This document shows, piece after piece, positions 25,776 to 34,481 of a stretch of 64,000 nt of DNA. How positions within the stretch are numbered: position 1 is the first letter of the stretch; each line of letters starts with the position of its first letter. The notes under the pieces were generated by a model. That model did not search any database, was not told the origin of the DNA, and saw only the letters and a program-made list of their open reading frames with translations. The position numbers were made by a program, and so were the translations under genes. The DNA comes from Halorarius halobius (GTDB lineage Archaea; Halobacteriota; Halobacteria; Halobacteriales; Haloarculaceae), in assembly GCF_024298865.1 (NCBI RefSeq), contig NZ_CP101161.1, forward strand, positions 579,227 through 643,226, in the 5' to 3' direction.

Positions 25776-27200
25776 TTAGTCGCCGTCGCCGAACCCGGAC
25801 CGCTCCATCGCGCCCCAGGCGTCGACGCCGCGCAGGTACTCGACGAGGCCGTGCCACGCGACGAGTGTCTTCCACTGTCGGTAGCCGAAGTTCTCCAGCA
25901 CGCCGTACCACAGCAGTCGGACCACCTGCCGGGGGTCGTCGTAGCGGTTGAAACTCCAGACCTCGCTGAACACGCCGAACCACGACAGGAACACGCCGAA
26001 CCCGGTCGTCAGCAGGAAGAAGGCGACGAGGAACTCGACGTTGAGGACGCCGAAGTACCACGCCAGCGGGAGTATCAGGTAGCCCAGCCCCTCGATGAGC
26101 GGGCCGAACGTCTCGGCGGCGACGAACATCGGCATGACCAGCGTGCCTACCCGGCCGTACGCGCGGTTGAACAGCATGTCCCGGTGGGCGACGACGGTGT
26201 CGACCATCCCGCGGTACCAGCGGCGGCGCTGGCGGCCGAGCACCCGGCGGCTCGCGGGTACCTCAGTCCACGCGACCGGTTCGGGGATGAAGTCGACGGT
26301 GTACTCGCGGCCGGCGTCCGAGAGATGCCGGTGGAGGCGGACGATTATCTCGAAGTCCTCGGTGACCGTGTCGTGGCGGTAGCCGCCGACCTCCCGGACG
26401 ACATCCGTCCGGAACAGGCCGAACGCGCCGGAGATGAGGATGAGGCCGTTGACGCGGTTGAGTCCCAGCCGCCCCGAGTAGAACGCCCGCAGATACTCCA
26501 TCACCTGCATGCCCGGCAGACCGGTCTTCGGGAGGCCGACCCGCTCGACGACGCCGTCCTCGATGTCGCAGGCGTTGGCGACGCGGACGACGCCGCCGGA
26601 GGCGACGGCCGTGTCCGGCCGTTCGAGGAACGGGCGGACGATCTGCAACAGCGCGTCGCGGTCGATGACCGTGTCGGCGTCGACCGCACAGAACAGCGGC
26701 ATGTCGGTCAGCCAGATGCCGGCGTTGAGCGCGTCGCTTTTCCCGCCGTTGGCCTTGTCGACGACGAGCAGTTGGTCGGTGCTCCGTGACCGGTAGACGT
26801 CGTCGATGGGCTCGCAGGGCACGTCGAACGGCACCGGCGCGTCGACGGCCTCGAGGTCGAACGCCTCCCGCAGTCGGTCCATCGTGGCGTCGGTGGAGCC
26901 GTCGTTGACGACGACCACCTCCAGGTCCGGGTAGTTCAGCGCCAGCATCGACCGGACGCTCTCGACGATGGTCGCCGCCTCGTTGTACGCCGGCACCACC
27001 ACGCCGATGCCGGGGTAGAAGGGGCTGGCGAACCGGCGGAACGGCGGGTCCCACCGGGCCTCGCGAACGTCCTCCTCGAGTTCGAACAGCGCCAGGACGT
27101 GGATACAGAGGTAGAAGACGTTGATGACGGCGTAGTAGGCGACGACGACCACGCCGAACGCGGCCAACCCCCGGAGGAACCAGCCGGCGACAGTCGTCAC
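25776..27200 (-). CDS. Family 2 processive glycosyltransferase
   Basis: From a GTG at 27200 that overlaps the previous stop by four bases, the product is 474 residues. A membrane helix (about 8-35) precedes the GT-A domain with VVVPAYNEAATIVESV and VVVNDGSTDATMDRL. Then come the DxD metal site in FCAVDADTVIDRDAL, the catalytic-base region TVTEDFEIIVRL, and the acceptor motif LGRQRRRWYRGMVDTV (Q/RxxRW). Two or three C-terminal membrane helices follow. This resembles hyaluronan/cellulose-synthase-like polymerases. It lacks a PilZ domain. It is encoded with a HEAT protein and a receiver, suggesting regulated surface polysaccharide. Confidence 0.9.
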   Translation of the reverse strand: MTTVAGWFLRGLAAFGVVVVAYYAVINVFYLCIHVLALFELEEDVREARWDPPFRRFASPFYPGIGVVVPAYNEAATIVESVRSMLALNYPDLEVVVVNDGSTDATMDRLREAFDLEAVDAPVPFDVPCEPIDDVYRSRSTDQLLVVDKANGGKSDALNAGIWLTDMPLFCAVDADTVIDRDALLQIVRPFLERPDTAVASGGVVRVANACDIEDGVVERVGLPKTGLPGMQVMEYLRAFYSGRLGLNRVNGLILISGAFGLFRTDVVREVGGYRHDTVTEDFEIIVRLHRHLSDAGREYTVDFIPEPVAWTEVPASRRVLGRQRRRWYRGMVDTVVAHRDMLFNRAYGRVGTLVMPMFVAAETFGPLIEGLGYLILPLAWYFGVLNVEFLVAFFLLTTGFGVFLSWFGVFSEVWSFNRYDDPRQVVRLLWYGVLENFGYRQWKTLVAWHGLVEYLRGVDAWGAMERSGFGDGD

Positions 27201-28294
27201 GGCTCCACCTCCCTGCCGTGGCGTGCCAGCCGGTCGTAGTCGGCCTGCTCGCGGCTCCAGGCCCACGCGGCCGCGGGCACCTCCGGCGCGTCCGGTCGGT
27301 CCCGCCGGCGGGCCAGCGCGTCGGTGCCCGTCACCAGCGCCCGCGCGTCCGTCTCGGTCGCCAGCGCACCCGCAAGGACCGACAGCGCCCGCTCGTCGCC
27401 CCAGTCGGCGAGCGTCCGGTACACAGCGGCGCGGACCCGTGGTGAAGGGTCGCCCGTCAGCCGCTCCAGATACCGACCGCCACGGAGGTCTTCGCGCCAG
27501 CCGAGCCCGGAGAGCGCACGAGCGCTGGCGGCTCTGACGGCCGCCGACTCGGCTTCCAGCGTCGCCGTCAGCCACGAGATGTCACCGCCGCCGACGCTGG
27601 ATTCGAGTTCGCGACAGACCTCGAGCACCTGCACCAACAGCGACTCCGGCCACGCGTCGGCGCGGGTAGCCGCCATCGAGAGCAGTGCCGCCGGGTCGCG
27701 GCGGGCGACCCGGTAGAGCGTGTCCTGTCCGAACACCGTGAACGGCGCGTCGGTGCCGTCCAGCAGGAGCGTGAGGCCGTCGGCGACCGTCGTCGGCGCG
27801 TCGCTGTCGTGATAGAGGCGCGTGACGGTGGCACGCTCCCTGGGGGTCCGGGGGGTGAAATTCGACGCCCGACAGAGGTCGGGCCGCTGGAGCAAGACGA
27901 GCCACGTCAGCGCTTGCAGGCGGTCGTACTCGCGGCGGCGGTCGAGACGACGCGCCGACCGCGCGGGGATGCCGAGCGCCTCGCCCAGGTCCCGCAGGCG
28001 CTCGGCGTCGCTCCCCTGGAGTTCGCGGAGATACTCGTCGAGCAACGACTCTACCACCTCGCGTTCGAGTGCCGACAGCCCCGCGACCCACGGCTCCCAG
28101 CCGGCGGTCGGGGTGAACACCCGGTCGAGCAGTTCCTCGCGGAGGCGGTCGCGGTGTCGGTCACGGCGGGCCCTCGCCGCCGCGCGGTACACCGAGAGGC
28201 CGACGGTGAGCGAGAACGACACCGTCAGCGCGACGCCCAACACCAGCGCCGCGACGACGAGCGGCGACAGGTCGGTGGGCACGGGGGCCGCCAT
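27197..28294 (-). CDS. Membrane-anchored HEAT-repeat protein
   Basis: A 365-residue protein with one N-terminal membrane helix (about residues 9-35, LVVAALVLGVALTVSFSLTVGL) and a long soluble part of helical repeats. Typical HEAT units are seen near residues 235-345, for example SAAVRAASARALSGLG, SPRVRAAVYRTLADWGDERAL and TDARALVTGTDALARR. Such proteins usually serve as protein-interaction scaffolds. It is in an operon between the receiver (15 bases upstream) and the glycosyltransferase (four-base overlap), so it may link the phosphorylated receiver to the membrane enzyme. That link is inference from gene order. Confidence 0.8.
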   Translation of the reverse strand: MAAPVPTDLSPLVVAALVLGVALTVSFSLTVGLSVYRAAARARRDRHRDRLREELLDRVFTPTAGWEPWVAGLSALEREVVESLLDEYLRELQGSDAERLRDLGEALGIPARSARRLDRRREYDRLQALTWLVLLQRPDLCRASNFTPRTPRERATVTRLYHDSDAPTTVADGLTLLLDGTDAPFTVFGQDTLYRVARRDPAALLSMAATRADAWPESLLVQVLEVCRELESSVGGGDISWLTATLEAESAAVRAASARALSGLGWREDLRGGRYLERLTGDPSPRVRAAVYRTLADWGDERALSVLAGALATETDARALVTGTDALARRRDRPDAPEVPAAAWAWSREQADYDRLARHGREVEP

Positions 28295-28309
28295 CAGCCC
28301 CGGCCCCCG

Positions 28310-28687
28310 TCAGTCATCCAGTTGCCTCCGTACCCGGGCGAGCAGTTCGGTGCTACTGAACGGCTTGGTGACGTAGTCGTCGGCGCCGCGTTCGAACCCG
28401 TCGAGTACCTGTTCCTCGCGGCCCCGGGAGGTGAGCAGTATCACCGGCAGGTCGGAGTCGACCGGCAGTTCTCCCCCGCGTATCATCCGCAGAAGCCCAG
28501 TACCGTCGAGCCGCGGCATCATCACGTCGAGCACCGCCAGCGCCGGCTCGAACCCCGCCTCGAGGCGGTCGGCGGCATCCCGGCCGTCCTCGCAGACCGT
28601 TACCTCGTAGCCGGCGCTCCCGAGCCGGTGGTCGAGCAGTCGTCTGATGGCGTCGTCGTCGTCGACGACGAGCACCTGCTTGCTCAT
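28310..28687 (-). CDS. Single-domain response regulator (CheY-like)
   Basis: A 125-residue receiver domain with no output domain. The acidic pocket is in VLVVDDDDAIRRLL, the phospho-acceptor Asp in ALAVLDVMMPRLDG (near residue 54), the Thr/Ser in PVILLTSRG, and the Lys in GADDYVTKPFSSTELL. It probably acts by protein contact, most likely with the HEAT protein or glycosyltransferase encoded directly downstream in the same operon. The GAF kinase at 24595-25743 may phosphorylate it. Confidence 0.93.
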   Translation of the reverse strand: MSKQVLVVDDDDAIRRLLDHRLGSAGYEVTVCEDGRDAADRLEAGFEPALAVLDVMMPRLDGTGLLRMIRGGELPVDSDLPVILLTSRGREEQVLDGFERGADDYVTKPFSSTELLARVRRQLDD

Positions 28688-28733
28688 CAGTCGTCGGGCG
28701 GTCGCACCCCTGCGGCAAAACGTTGTTCCCGGG

Positions 28734-29690
28734 TCAGTACTCGTCGACGTCGGTCCCCACGGAACAGACGTACTCGCCGGTGGCGACCTGCGGGAGCCGA
28801 CGGCTCCGCCAGAACACGCCCTCGGAGTCGGCGGTCACCTCCGCCTTCGGCTCGCCGAAGACGTCGGTCACCTCGAACAGGGTGTCGCCGCGGGCCACCT
28901 CCTCGCCGAGTTCCTTCTTCAGGACGGCCAGCCCCCCCGACGGCGAGCCGTACTGCTCGAAGCCGGTGGCGCGCACCTGTGGAGTCGGCTCCACGTCGCC
29001 CTCGAGGAAGCCGTAGTAAGTGAGGACGTTCATCACGCCCCGGACGCCCGTCCGGATGGATGTCTCGTCCCAGCCGACGGCGCCGCCCAGTTCCGGGTCG
29101 ATGGTCGGGACGCCGTCGTCGGGGGCCGCACGGGCCAACTGCCCGTCCGGACCCTTCTGGTCGAGGATGTGGCCACAGCCGAACACCTTCGCCAGTTCGA
29201 GACAGTCGCGGTGGAGGCGGTGGCGGTGGCCACAGCGAACGCGCGTCTCGTTTATCATCCGGCTCGTCGACCCCTGGTGCAGGTCGAGCACGAGGTCCGC
29301 GCGAGTGGCGGCGTCGAACGTCGCGGCGGCGATGCGCTCGCTTGCGGTGCCGGACTCGTCGCCGGGGTACGCCCGATTCAGCTTCGTGTCGTCGACCGGG
29401 TTGCGGTGCTCGGCCACCTGGTAGCCGTACCAGTTGACGATGCCGACGACGAGGACGGTGCCCGCCAGTTCCGACGGGTCGAGCCGCGGGACGACCCGGT
29501 GGACGACCCCGAGCCCGTTGAGTTCGTCGCCGTCGGAGACCGCCTGCATGTAGAGCGTCTTCCCGTCGTCGGCGCCGTTGACGACACAGACCGGAAGCGA
29601 CACCTCGGAGCCGTCGCGGGCCTCGCCGACCGGCAGCCGCCCCACGCTCTTCTCGCCGGGGGCGGCACTCGCCGTTCCGAGGCTTGTCAT
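28734..29690 (-). CDS. Succinylglutamate desuccinylase / aspartoacylase family protein
   Basis: The ATG at 29690 gives 318 residues. This is the zinc carboxypeptidase-like AstE/AspA fold that removes acyl groups from N-acyl amino acids. The second zinc ligand is visible in LVLDLHQGSTSRMINETRVRC-like sequence near residue 135. The first site, usually HGDE, reads SDGDELNG here, so the His is replaced by Asp while the Glu remains. A beta-rich C-terminal domain (about 240-318) follows, with EEVARGDTLFEVTDVFG. An acyl-amino acid or ectoine-derivative substrate is possible but unproven. It is a single gene, 46 bases upstream of the receiver on the same strand. Confidence 0.8.
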   Translation of the reverse strand: MTSLGTASAAPGEKSVGRLPVGEARDGSEVSLPVCVVNGADDGKTLYMQAVSDGDELNGLGVVHRVVPRLDPSELAGTVLVVGIVNWYGYQVAEHRNPVDDTKLNRAYPGDESGTASERIAAATFDAATRADLVLDLHQGSTSRMINETRVRCGHRHRLHRDCLELAKVFGCGHILDQKGPDGQLARAAPDDGVPTIDPELGGAVGWDETSIRTGVRGVMNVLTYYGFLEGDVEPTPQVRATGFEQYGSPSGGLAVLKKELGEEVARGDTLFEVTDVFGEPKAEVTADSEGVFWRSRRLPQVATGEYVCSVGTDVDEY

Positions 29691-29762
29691 TACTCCAACG
29701 CGGCCAGCCACGCGCTTTAAGCTACTGATACCCGCCGGGATTTCCGGCGGCCGGGAGCGCCG

Positions 29763-31214
29763 TCAGCCCGCGACGCCGGACAGTACGCCGCCCGTCCGCA
29801 CGATGAAGTAGACGACGAACAGCGCCGCGAGCACCCACTGGCCCGCACCCACGTCGTCGAACTCACCGACCGCCGCCTTCACGATGGGGTACGAGACGAT
29901 ACCCGCCGCGATGCCGTACGCGATGGAGAAGGTGAACGGCATCACGATGATGGTGAGGCCGGCGGGCACCGCGAACGTGAGGTCGTCCCACGCGATTTCG
30001 GCGACGTTGGTGAGCATGATGATGCCCACGACCACGAGCACGAGATGCGAGGCGTACGTCGGCACCGCCGCCGCCAGCGGGACGACGGCCAGCGACAGCA
30101 GGAACAGGACACCGATGACCAGCGCGGTCATCCCGGTGCGGCCGCCCTCCTCGACGCCGGTCGCGGACTCGATGTACGTCGTCACGGTGGAGGTGCCGAG
30201 CATCCCGCCGACGGTGGTGCCGACGGCGTCGGCCATCAGCGGCTCGTCCATGTCGGGAAGGTTGCCGTCCTCGTCGAGGAAGCCGGCTATCTGGGAGACT
30301 CCCGTGAGGGTCCCCGCGGTGTCGAAGAAGTCGACGAAGAAGAACGTGAACACCACGAGCGCGAAGCCGAACGGCTCGACGTTCCGGAGCCCCTCGATGA
30401 ACGCACCGGCGAGCGGCGCGATGTTGTACGAGGAGGCCTCGTACACGATGGGGACGTTCGGCGCGACTGGAACCGGGGTCTTCAGGGTCGCCCCCGCCTG
30501 GCTGGCGGCCTCGACGGCCGGCCCGGCGGTGAAGCCGAGCGCCTTCGCGGCGTAGCCCGCGAGCGTGGTGAGGATGACGCCGATGATGATGGAGCCACGG
30601 ACGCCGCGGGCGTACAGCGCCAGCGTGACGAACAGCCCAGCCACCGACAGGATGGCGACGGGGTCGGTCGCCAGCACCGGGCTGAACGTGATGAACGTCG
30701 CGGGGTCGCCCGCCACGACGTGCATCTCCTCTAACCCGATGATGGCGAGGAAGAGGCCGATACCCGCACCGACGGAGAGCTTCACCGGTTCGGGGAACAG
30801 TCGGATGATGGCCTCCCGGGCACCGACCGCGGTCAGGAGGATGAAGATGACTCCCTCGACGACGACGGCCGCCAGCGCCGTCTGCCACGGTATACCCAGT
30901 CCGAGGACGACCGTGAACGCGAAGAAGGCGTTCAGTCCGAGCCCGGGTGCCTGTCCGAACGGCCTGTTCGCGTACAGCGCCATCACCAGCGTCGCCACCG
31001 CGGCCGCGATGAGCGTCACGACCGCGATCATCTGGAACGTCCGGAGGTCGGAGACCCCCTCGATCTGGATGGCGTTCGAGAGGATGGCCGGGTTGACGAC
31101 GACGATATAGCTCATCGTCAGGAACGTCGTCATCCCCGCCAGCACCTCCGTCCGGAGGTCCGTGTCGTGCTCGTCGAAGCCGAAGAAGTCGGCCAGCGTG
31201 TCGTTAAGCCCCAT
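29763..31214 (-). CDS. NCS2-family purine permease (AzgA-like)
   Basis: A 483-residue protein with 12-14 membrane helices, opening MGLNDTLADFFGFDEHDTDLRTEVLAGMTTFLTMSYIVVVNP-style as in the AzgA/PbuG guanine-hypoxanthine permeases. Family elements are FFVDFFDTAGTLTGVSQ near residue 290 and the segment VGGMLGTSTVTTYIESATGVEEGGRTG near 330. It imports purine bases with H+. An HTH-phosphoribosyltransferase gene and pyrE follow nearby, which fits nucleotide salvage. A TATA-like ACTTAAGT lies about 32 bases upstream. Confidence 0.9.
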   Translation of the reverse strand: MGLNDTLADFFGFDEHDTDLRTEVLAGMTTFLTMSYIVVVNPAILSNAIQIEGVSDLRTFQMIAVVTLIAAAVATLVMALYANRPFGQAPGLGLNAFFAFTVVLGLGIPWQTALAAVVVEGVIFILLTAVGAREAIIRLFPEPVKLSVGAGIGLFLAIIGLEEMHVVAGDPATFITFSPVLATDPVAILSVAGLFVTLALYARGVRGSIIIGVILTTLAGYAAKALGFTAGPAVEAASQAGATLKTPVPVAPNVPIVYEASSYNIAPLAGAFIEGLRNVEPFGFALVVFTFFFVDFFDTAGTLTGVSQIAGFLDEDGNLPDMDEPLMADAVGTTVGGMLGTSTVTTYIESATGVEEGGRTGMTALVIGVLFLLSLAVVPLAAAVPTYASHLVLVVVGIIMLTNVAEIAWDDLTFAVPAGLTIIVMPFTFSIAYGIAAGIVSYPIVKAAVGEFDDVGAGQWVLAALFVVYFIVRTGGVLSGVAG

Positions 31215-31245
31215 GTTGCACGTCTGAGCACAGCGAACAGTCAGG

Positions 31246-31253
31246 ACTTAAGT
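31246..31253 (-). promoter_or_regulatory. TATA-like box of the purine permease gene
   Basis: ACTTAAGT, a palindrome, lies about 32 bases before the ATG at 31214 on the minus strand inside an AT-rich run, consistent with a promoter. Confidence 0.45.
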
Positions 31254-31361
31254 ATTTTCCTACCGGACGGGAGGAGATATGCACGTTCACGCATAATCAG
31301 GGAGCGTCCGCGGCGAGCCGCCGGGGGAGCACTTTTGCCGCCGGTCCGTCGAGTGGGCGTC

Positions 31362-31769
31362 ATGACCGACGCGAACGAGCGGTTCCTCGCTGACCACGAC
31401 CACCTCCGGGACCTCGGCATCGCCATCACGGACCAGCGCGAGGGGTACGTGCGCCTGCGGCTCCCGCACGACGACGCGCTGACGAACCCGGGGTCCGACG
31501 CGATGCAGGGCGGCGTCGTCTCGACGCTCATCGACCACGGCGGCGGCGCGGCGCTCCGGACGACGCTGGACGAGCCGCTGGAGACGCCTCACGCGTCGAC
31601 GGAGCTGAACGTGAGCTTCGTCCAGCCGGCGACCGACGACCTCGTCGCGGAGGCCGAGGTGGTGCGGTCGGGCTACTCGCGGGGCGTCGTCACGGTGGAG
31701 GTGCGCCGCGAGGGCGACGGGGAGACCGTCGCCACCGGACGCGTCTCGCTGTACATCGGCCGGGAGTGA
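31362..31769 (+). CDS. PaaI-type hot-dog thioesterase
   Basis: The ATG at 31362 yields 135 residues: one hot-dog domain of the PaaI/YdiI family that hydrolyses acyl-CoA thioesters. Active-site features are LTNPGSDAMQGGVVSTLIDHGGGAA-like sequence near residues 45-65 (the Gly-Gly and Asp on the long helix). The strands TELNVSFVQPATDDLVAEAEV and TVATGRVSLYIGRE also fit. It is cytoplasmic. The substrate is unknown. It is convergent with the HTH-phosphoribosyltransferase gene and divergent from the permease. Confidence 0.88.
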   Translation: MTDANERFLADHDHLRDLGIAITDQREGYVRLRLPHDDALTNPGSDAMQGGVVSTLIDHGGGAALRTTLDEPLETPHASTELNVSFVQPATDDLVAEAEVVRSGYSRGVVTVEVRREGDGETVATGRVSLYIGRE

Positions 31770-31775
31770 GGACCG

Positions 31776-32489
31776 CTACTCCAGCGTCGTCAGGGCGCCG
31801 ACGGGCGCGTCGACCCGCTCACGCGCCCGGTCGATGCCCTCCTCGCCGACGCCGATGAGCGCGAACACGCCGGTGACGTCCGCGCCCGCGCGGTCCGCGA
31901 TGTCCAGGAGGAGTTCCTGCGTCTCGCCCGAGCGGATGAGGTCGTCAACGACCAGCACCGTGTCGCCGGAGCCGATGGCCCGCGCGGGGAGGTAGTAGGT
32001 GAGTTCGATACCCGAGTCGAGCCGCTGGCGCGACTCGATGAACTCCTCGACGGCCGTCTCCTTCGACTTCTTCGCGTACGCGACGGTCGCGCCGAAGTGG
32101 GAGGCCATCGCCGACGCGAGCGTGATGCCGTCGGTCGCCGCAGTCAACACCACGTCCGGCGCGTCGAACGCGAACGCCTCGGCGGCGACCGGCGCGACGA
32201 GGTCCAGAAGCGACTGGTCGAACACGACCTGCGAGTTGTCGACGTAGCCGTCCCGGTCACGCTCGATGCGGGCGGCGAGTTCGTCGGCGAGCATCTCGCG
32301 GCCGACGCCGCCGACGACCGCCTCGGCGCGCTCGACGCCGGGGAGGACGTGGCCGTTGACGTAGCGGTTCAGGTCGCCCGCCGGCAGTCCCGTCTCGGCG
32401 GCGAGTTCGTCGTACGTCCGCGTCTCCTTCAGCGTCCGCAACACGTCGACCGCCTGCAACTGGAGGGCGGCCTTCTCCGCTCTGTTCAT
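31776..32489 (-). CDS. HTH-phosphoribosyltransferase fusion, probable purine regulator
   Basis: The ATG at 32489 gives 237 residues (MNRAEKAALQLQAVDVL); a GTG six bases upstream is possible. Residues about 1-60 contain a helix-turn-helix (YDELAAETGLPAGDLNRYVNG). Residues about 85-235 are a type I PRTase domain with the PRPP loop DTVLVVDDLIRSGETQELL and VVLTAATDGITLASAMASHFG. This domain order is like B. subtilis PurR, where PRPP is the signal rather than a substrate. Its position next to a purine permease and pyrE supports regulation of nucleobase uptake or salvage; enzyme activity cannot be excluded. Confidence 0.75.
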   Translation of the reverse strand: MNRAEKAALQLQAVDVLRTLKETRTYDELAAETGLPAGDLNRYVNGHVLPGVERAEAVVGGVGREMLADELAARIERDRDGYVDNSQVVFDQSLLDLVAPVAAEAFAFDAPDVVLTAATDGITLASAMASHFGATVAYAKKSKETAVEEFIESRQRLDSGIELTYYLPARAIGSGDTVLVVDDLIRSGETQELLLDIADRAGADVTGVFALIGVGEEGIDRARERVDAPVGALTTLE

Positions 32490-32561
32490 ACCCACAGTTG
32501 CGTAGGTGTGCGACTATGGGGGTTTCGGTCCGCTACGGAAGGAATCTATCCACGCGCGTGG

Positions 32562-33086
32562 TCACTCGGCGTCGGCGAGCAGTTCGGAGGCCGTGACGAG
32601 CGCCTCCAGTTCCACGTCCGCGTCCGCGAGGTTCTCGCGGGCGCCCTCCTCGCGGTCCACGACGACGAGCACGCGGTTCACGACCGCGCCCGCCTCCCGG
32701 AGCGCCTCGACGGCGTCGACGGCCGACTGGCCGGTGGTGGCGATGTCCTCGAGGACGACCACCTCCTCGCCCGGTTCGAAGGCGCCCTCGATGCGGTTGC
32801 CGGTGCCGTACTCCTTGGCCTTCTTGCGGACGATGACGTAGGGGGTGCCCGTGGCGACGCTGGTGGCCGCGACGAGGGGGACGGCCCCGAGCGCGACGCC
32901 CGCGAGTTTGGTGTCTCCGACCCGTTCGGCGAACGCGTCGGCGATGAGTTCCAGACACCGCGGCTCCGTCTCGAACAGGTACTTGTCGACGTAGTAGTCG
33001 GAGGTGCCGCCGTGTGACAGTTCGAACTCGCCGAACTTCACGGCCTCGGCCTCCCGCAGGGCGGCGATGAGTTCGTCGTTGGCCAT
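32562..33086 (-). CDS. pyrE: Orotate phosphoribosyltransferase
   Basis: The enzyme joins orotate and PRPP to give OMP in pyrimidine synthesis. The ATG at 33086 yields 174 residues starting [21 protein letters not shown]. Signature parts are the substrate loop [50 protein letters not shown]-like sequence in the centre, and the PRPP motif [23 protein letters not shown] near residue 108. Length is normal for archaeal PyrE. It is on the same strand as the HTH-PRTase gene, 72 bases apart. Confidence 0.95.
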   Translation of the reverse strand: MANDELIAALREAEAVKFGEFELSHGGTSDYYVDKYLFETEPRCLELIADAFAERVGDTKLAGVALGAVPLVAATSVATGTPYVIVRKKAKEYGTGNRIEGAFEPGEEVVVLEDIATTGQSAVDAVEALREAGAVVNRVLVVVDREEGARENLADADVELEALVTASELLADAE

Positions 33087-33149
33087 GCGCGAGCGTCGGT
33101 CGGCGGCCGTGGTAAACCCCCCGATAGCCGCCCACACGGGGGGAGAAGG

Positions 33150-33157
33150 GCTTTACC
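33150..33157 (+). promoter_or_regulatory. TATA-like box of the PQQ-propeller lipoprotein gene
   Basis: GCTTTACC lies 23 bases before the ATG at 33180, the expected distance for a leaderless mRNA. Confidence 0.4.
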
Positions 33158-33179
33158 GAGTGCGGCCGTGCGGCCGACG

Positions 33180-34481
33180 ATGCCCTCCAGACGCCGCTTG
33201 CTGACCGCGGCCGCCGCGCTCTCGACGACGCTGGCCGGCTGTACCGACGGCTCGACACCCGGAACGCCCACCGGGACACCACCCCCGAGCGAGACGCCGT
33301 CCGCTCCCTCGGCCACGCCGAGAGCGGGCGCGGACCCGGCCGTCCGGTGGTCCCGCGAGTTGCCCCACGCGGCGCTGACCGCCCCCCGCATCGGCGTCGG
33401 TCCCGACGCACCCGAACCGGCGCTGTACGTCGGCCGTGACGCCACGGATGGGGAGACAGCCGACTCGTTCCCGTTCTACGCGCTGTCCCTGCAGGACGGG
33501 TCGACGGCGTGGCGCGTCGACCTCCCGAACCCGGTCCAGCACGACCCCGTCGTGAAGGGCGACCGCGTGTACGTCGCCACGGGCCGCCCGAGCAAGCGTG
33601 AGGCGACCGACCTCTACGCGCTGTCGCTCGCCGACGGCCACGTCGTCTGGTCGTTCGAGGGGAACGGGCCGGTGTTCCCGATGGACGCCACGGAAGAGAC
33701 GGTGGTCGTGGGCCAGCGCGACGACGAGGTCGGCCCCCGCGGCGAGTCGCTGTACGCCCTGGCGGCCGGCGACGGGAGCCAACGGTGGCGCGTCGACAGC
33801 GGCGACGCCGTCGGCGCACGACGCTACCGCGACACGCTGTTCGCGGAGACGTTCGGTGGCCTGCGCGCGCTCGACCCGGCGACGGGCGACCAGCGGTGGC
33901 AGGTCACCGCCGACGAGAGGGTCGACGGCCCGGCGTACAACCGGGAGTCGGTGTTCGTCGGCACCGACGCGGTGCAGGCGCTCGCGCTCGCCTCCGGCGA
34001 CGAACAGTGGTCCCGCTCGTTCGAGTTCACCGTCTCGGGCGTCACCGACGCCCCGGGCGCGCTCGGCGAGACGGTGTACGTCGGCGACTACGACGGCCGC
34101 CTGCTCGCGCTGTCGCCGCTGTCGGGCGAGACACGGTGGACCGCGGAGGGGTTCCGCGGGCAGTTCTCGCCGACCGCCCGCCGGTTCTCGGGCGACCTGT
34201 TCGTCTCCAGCAGAACCGTCGCCCGCCTCGACCCCGTCTCCGGTGAGGTGCGGTGGCGGTACGAGCCCGACACGCGAGGCTATCTCGGCGTCGACCCCGG
34301 GCCGGAGACGGTGTTCGTCGACGCCCCGCGGGCGGGGCTGGTCGCCGCGCTCGCGTTCGACGGCACCGAGCGGTGGACGTACCGCCCCGACGGCTACGCC
34401 GGGAGCGACGCGGCGGGAAACACCGTCGTCGTCACCGCCGGCGGGACGGTCGTCTCGCTGAACGGCAAGAAGGAGGCGTAG
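33180..34481 (+). CDS. PQQ-type beta-propeller lipoprotein
   Basis: A 433-residue secreted protein. The N-terminus has a Tat-like arginine cluster and a lipobox: PSRRRLLTAAAALSTTLAGC, so it is exported and lipid-anchored at Cys about 21. The mature part has a Pro/Thr-rich linker and then repeated blades with the W-x-x-x/ L-x-L-x-D-G-x-x-x-W pattern of PQQ-like (BamB-like) propellers, for example ALSLQDGSTAWRVD, ALSLADGHVVWSF and ALDPATGDQRWQV. No cofactor ligands can be named. A GTG at 33168 is an alternative start. It is probably a surface binding or assembly protein. Confidence 0.82.
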   Translation: MPSRRRLLTAAAALSTTLAGCTDGSTPGTPTGTPPPSETPSAPSATPRAGADPAVRWSRELPHAALTAPRIGVGPDAPEPALYVGRDATDGETADSFPFYALSLQDGSTAWRVDLPNPVQHDPVVKGDRVYVATGRPSKREATDLYALSLADGHVVWSFEGNGPVFPMDATEETVVVGQRDDEVGPRGESLYALAAGDGSQRWRVDSGDAVGARRYRDTLFAETFGGLRALDPATGDQRWQVTADERVDGPAYNRESVFVGTDAVQALALASGDEQWSRSFEFTVSGVTDAPGALGETVYVGDYDGRLLALSPLSGETRWTAEGFRGQFSPTARRFSGDLFVSSRTVARLDPVSGEVRWRYEPDTRGYLGVDPGPETVFVDAPRAGLVAALAFDGTERWTYRPDGYAGSDAAGNTVVVTAGGTVVSLNGKKEA

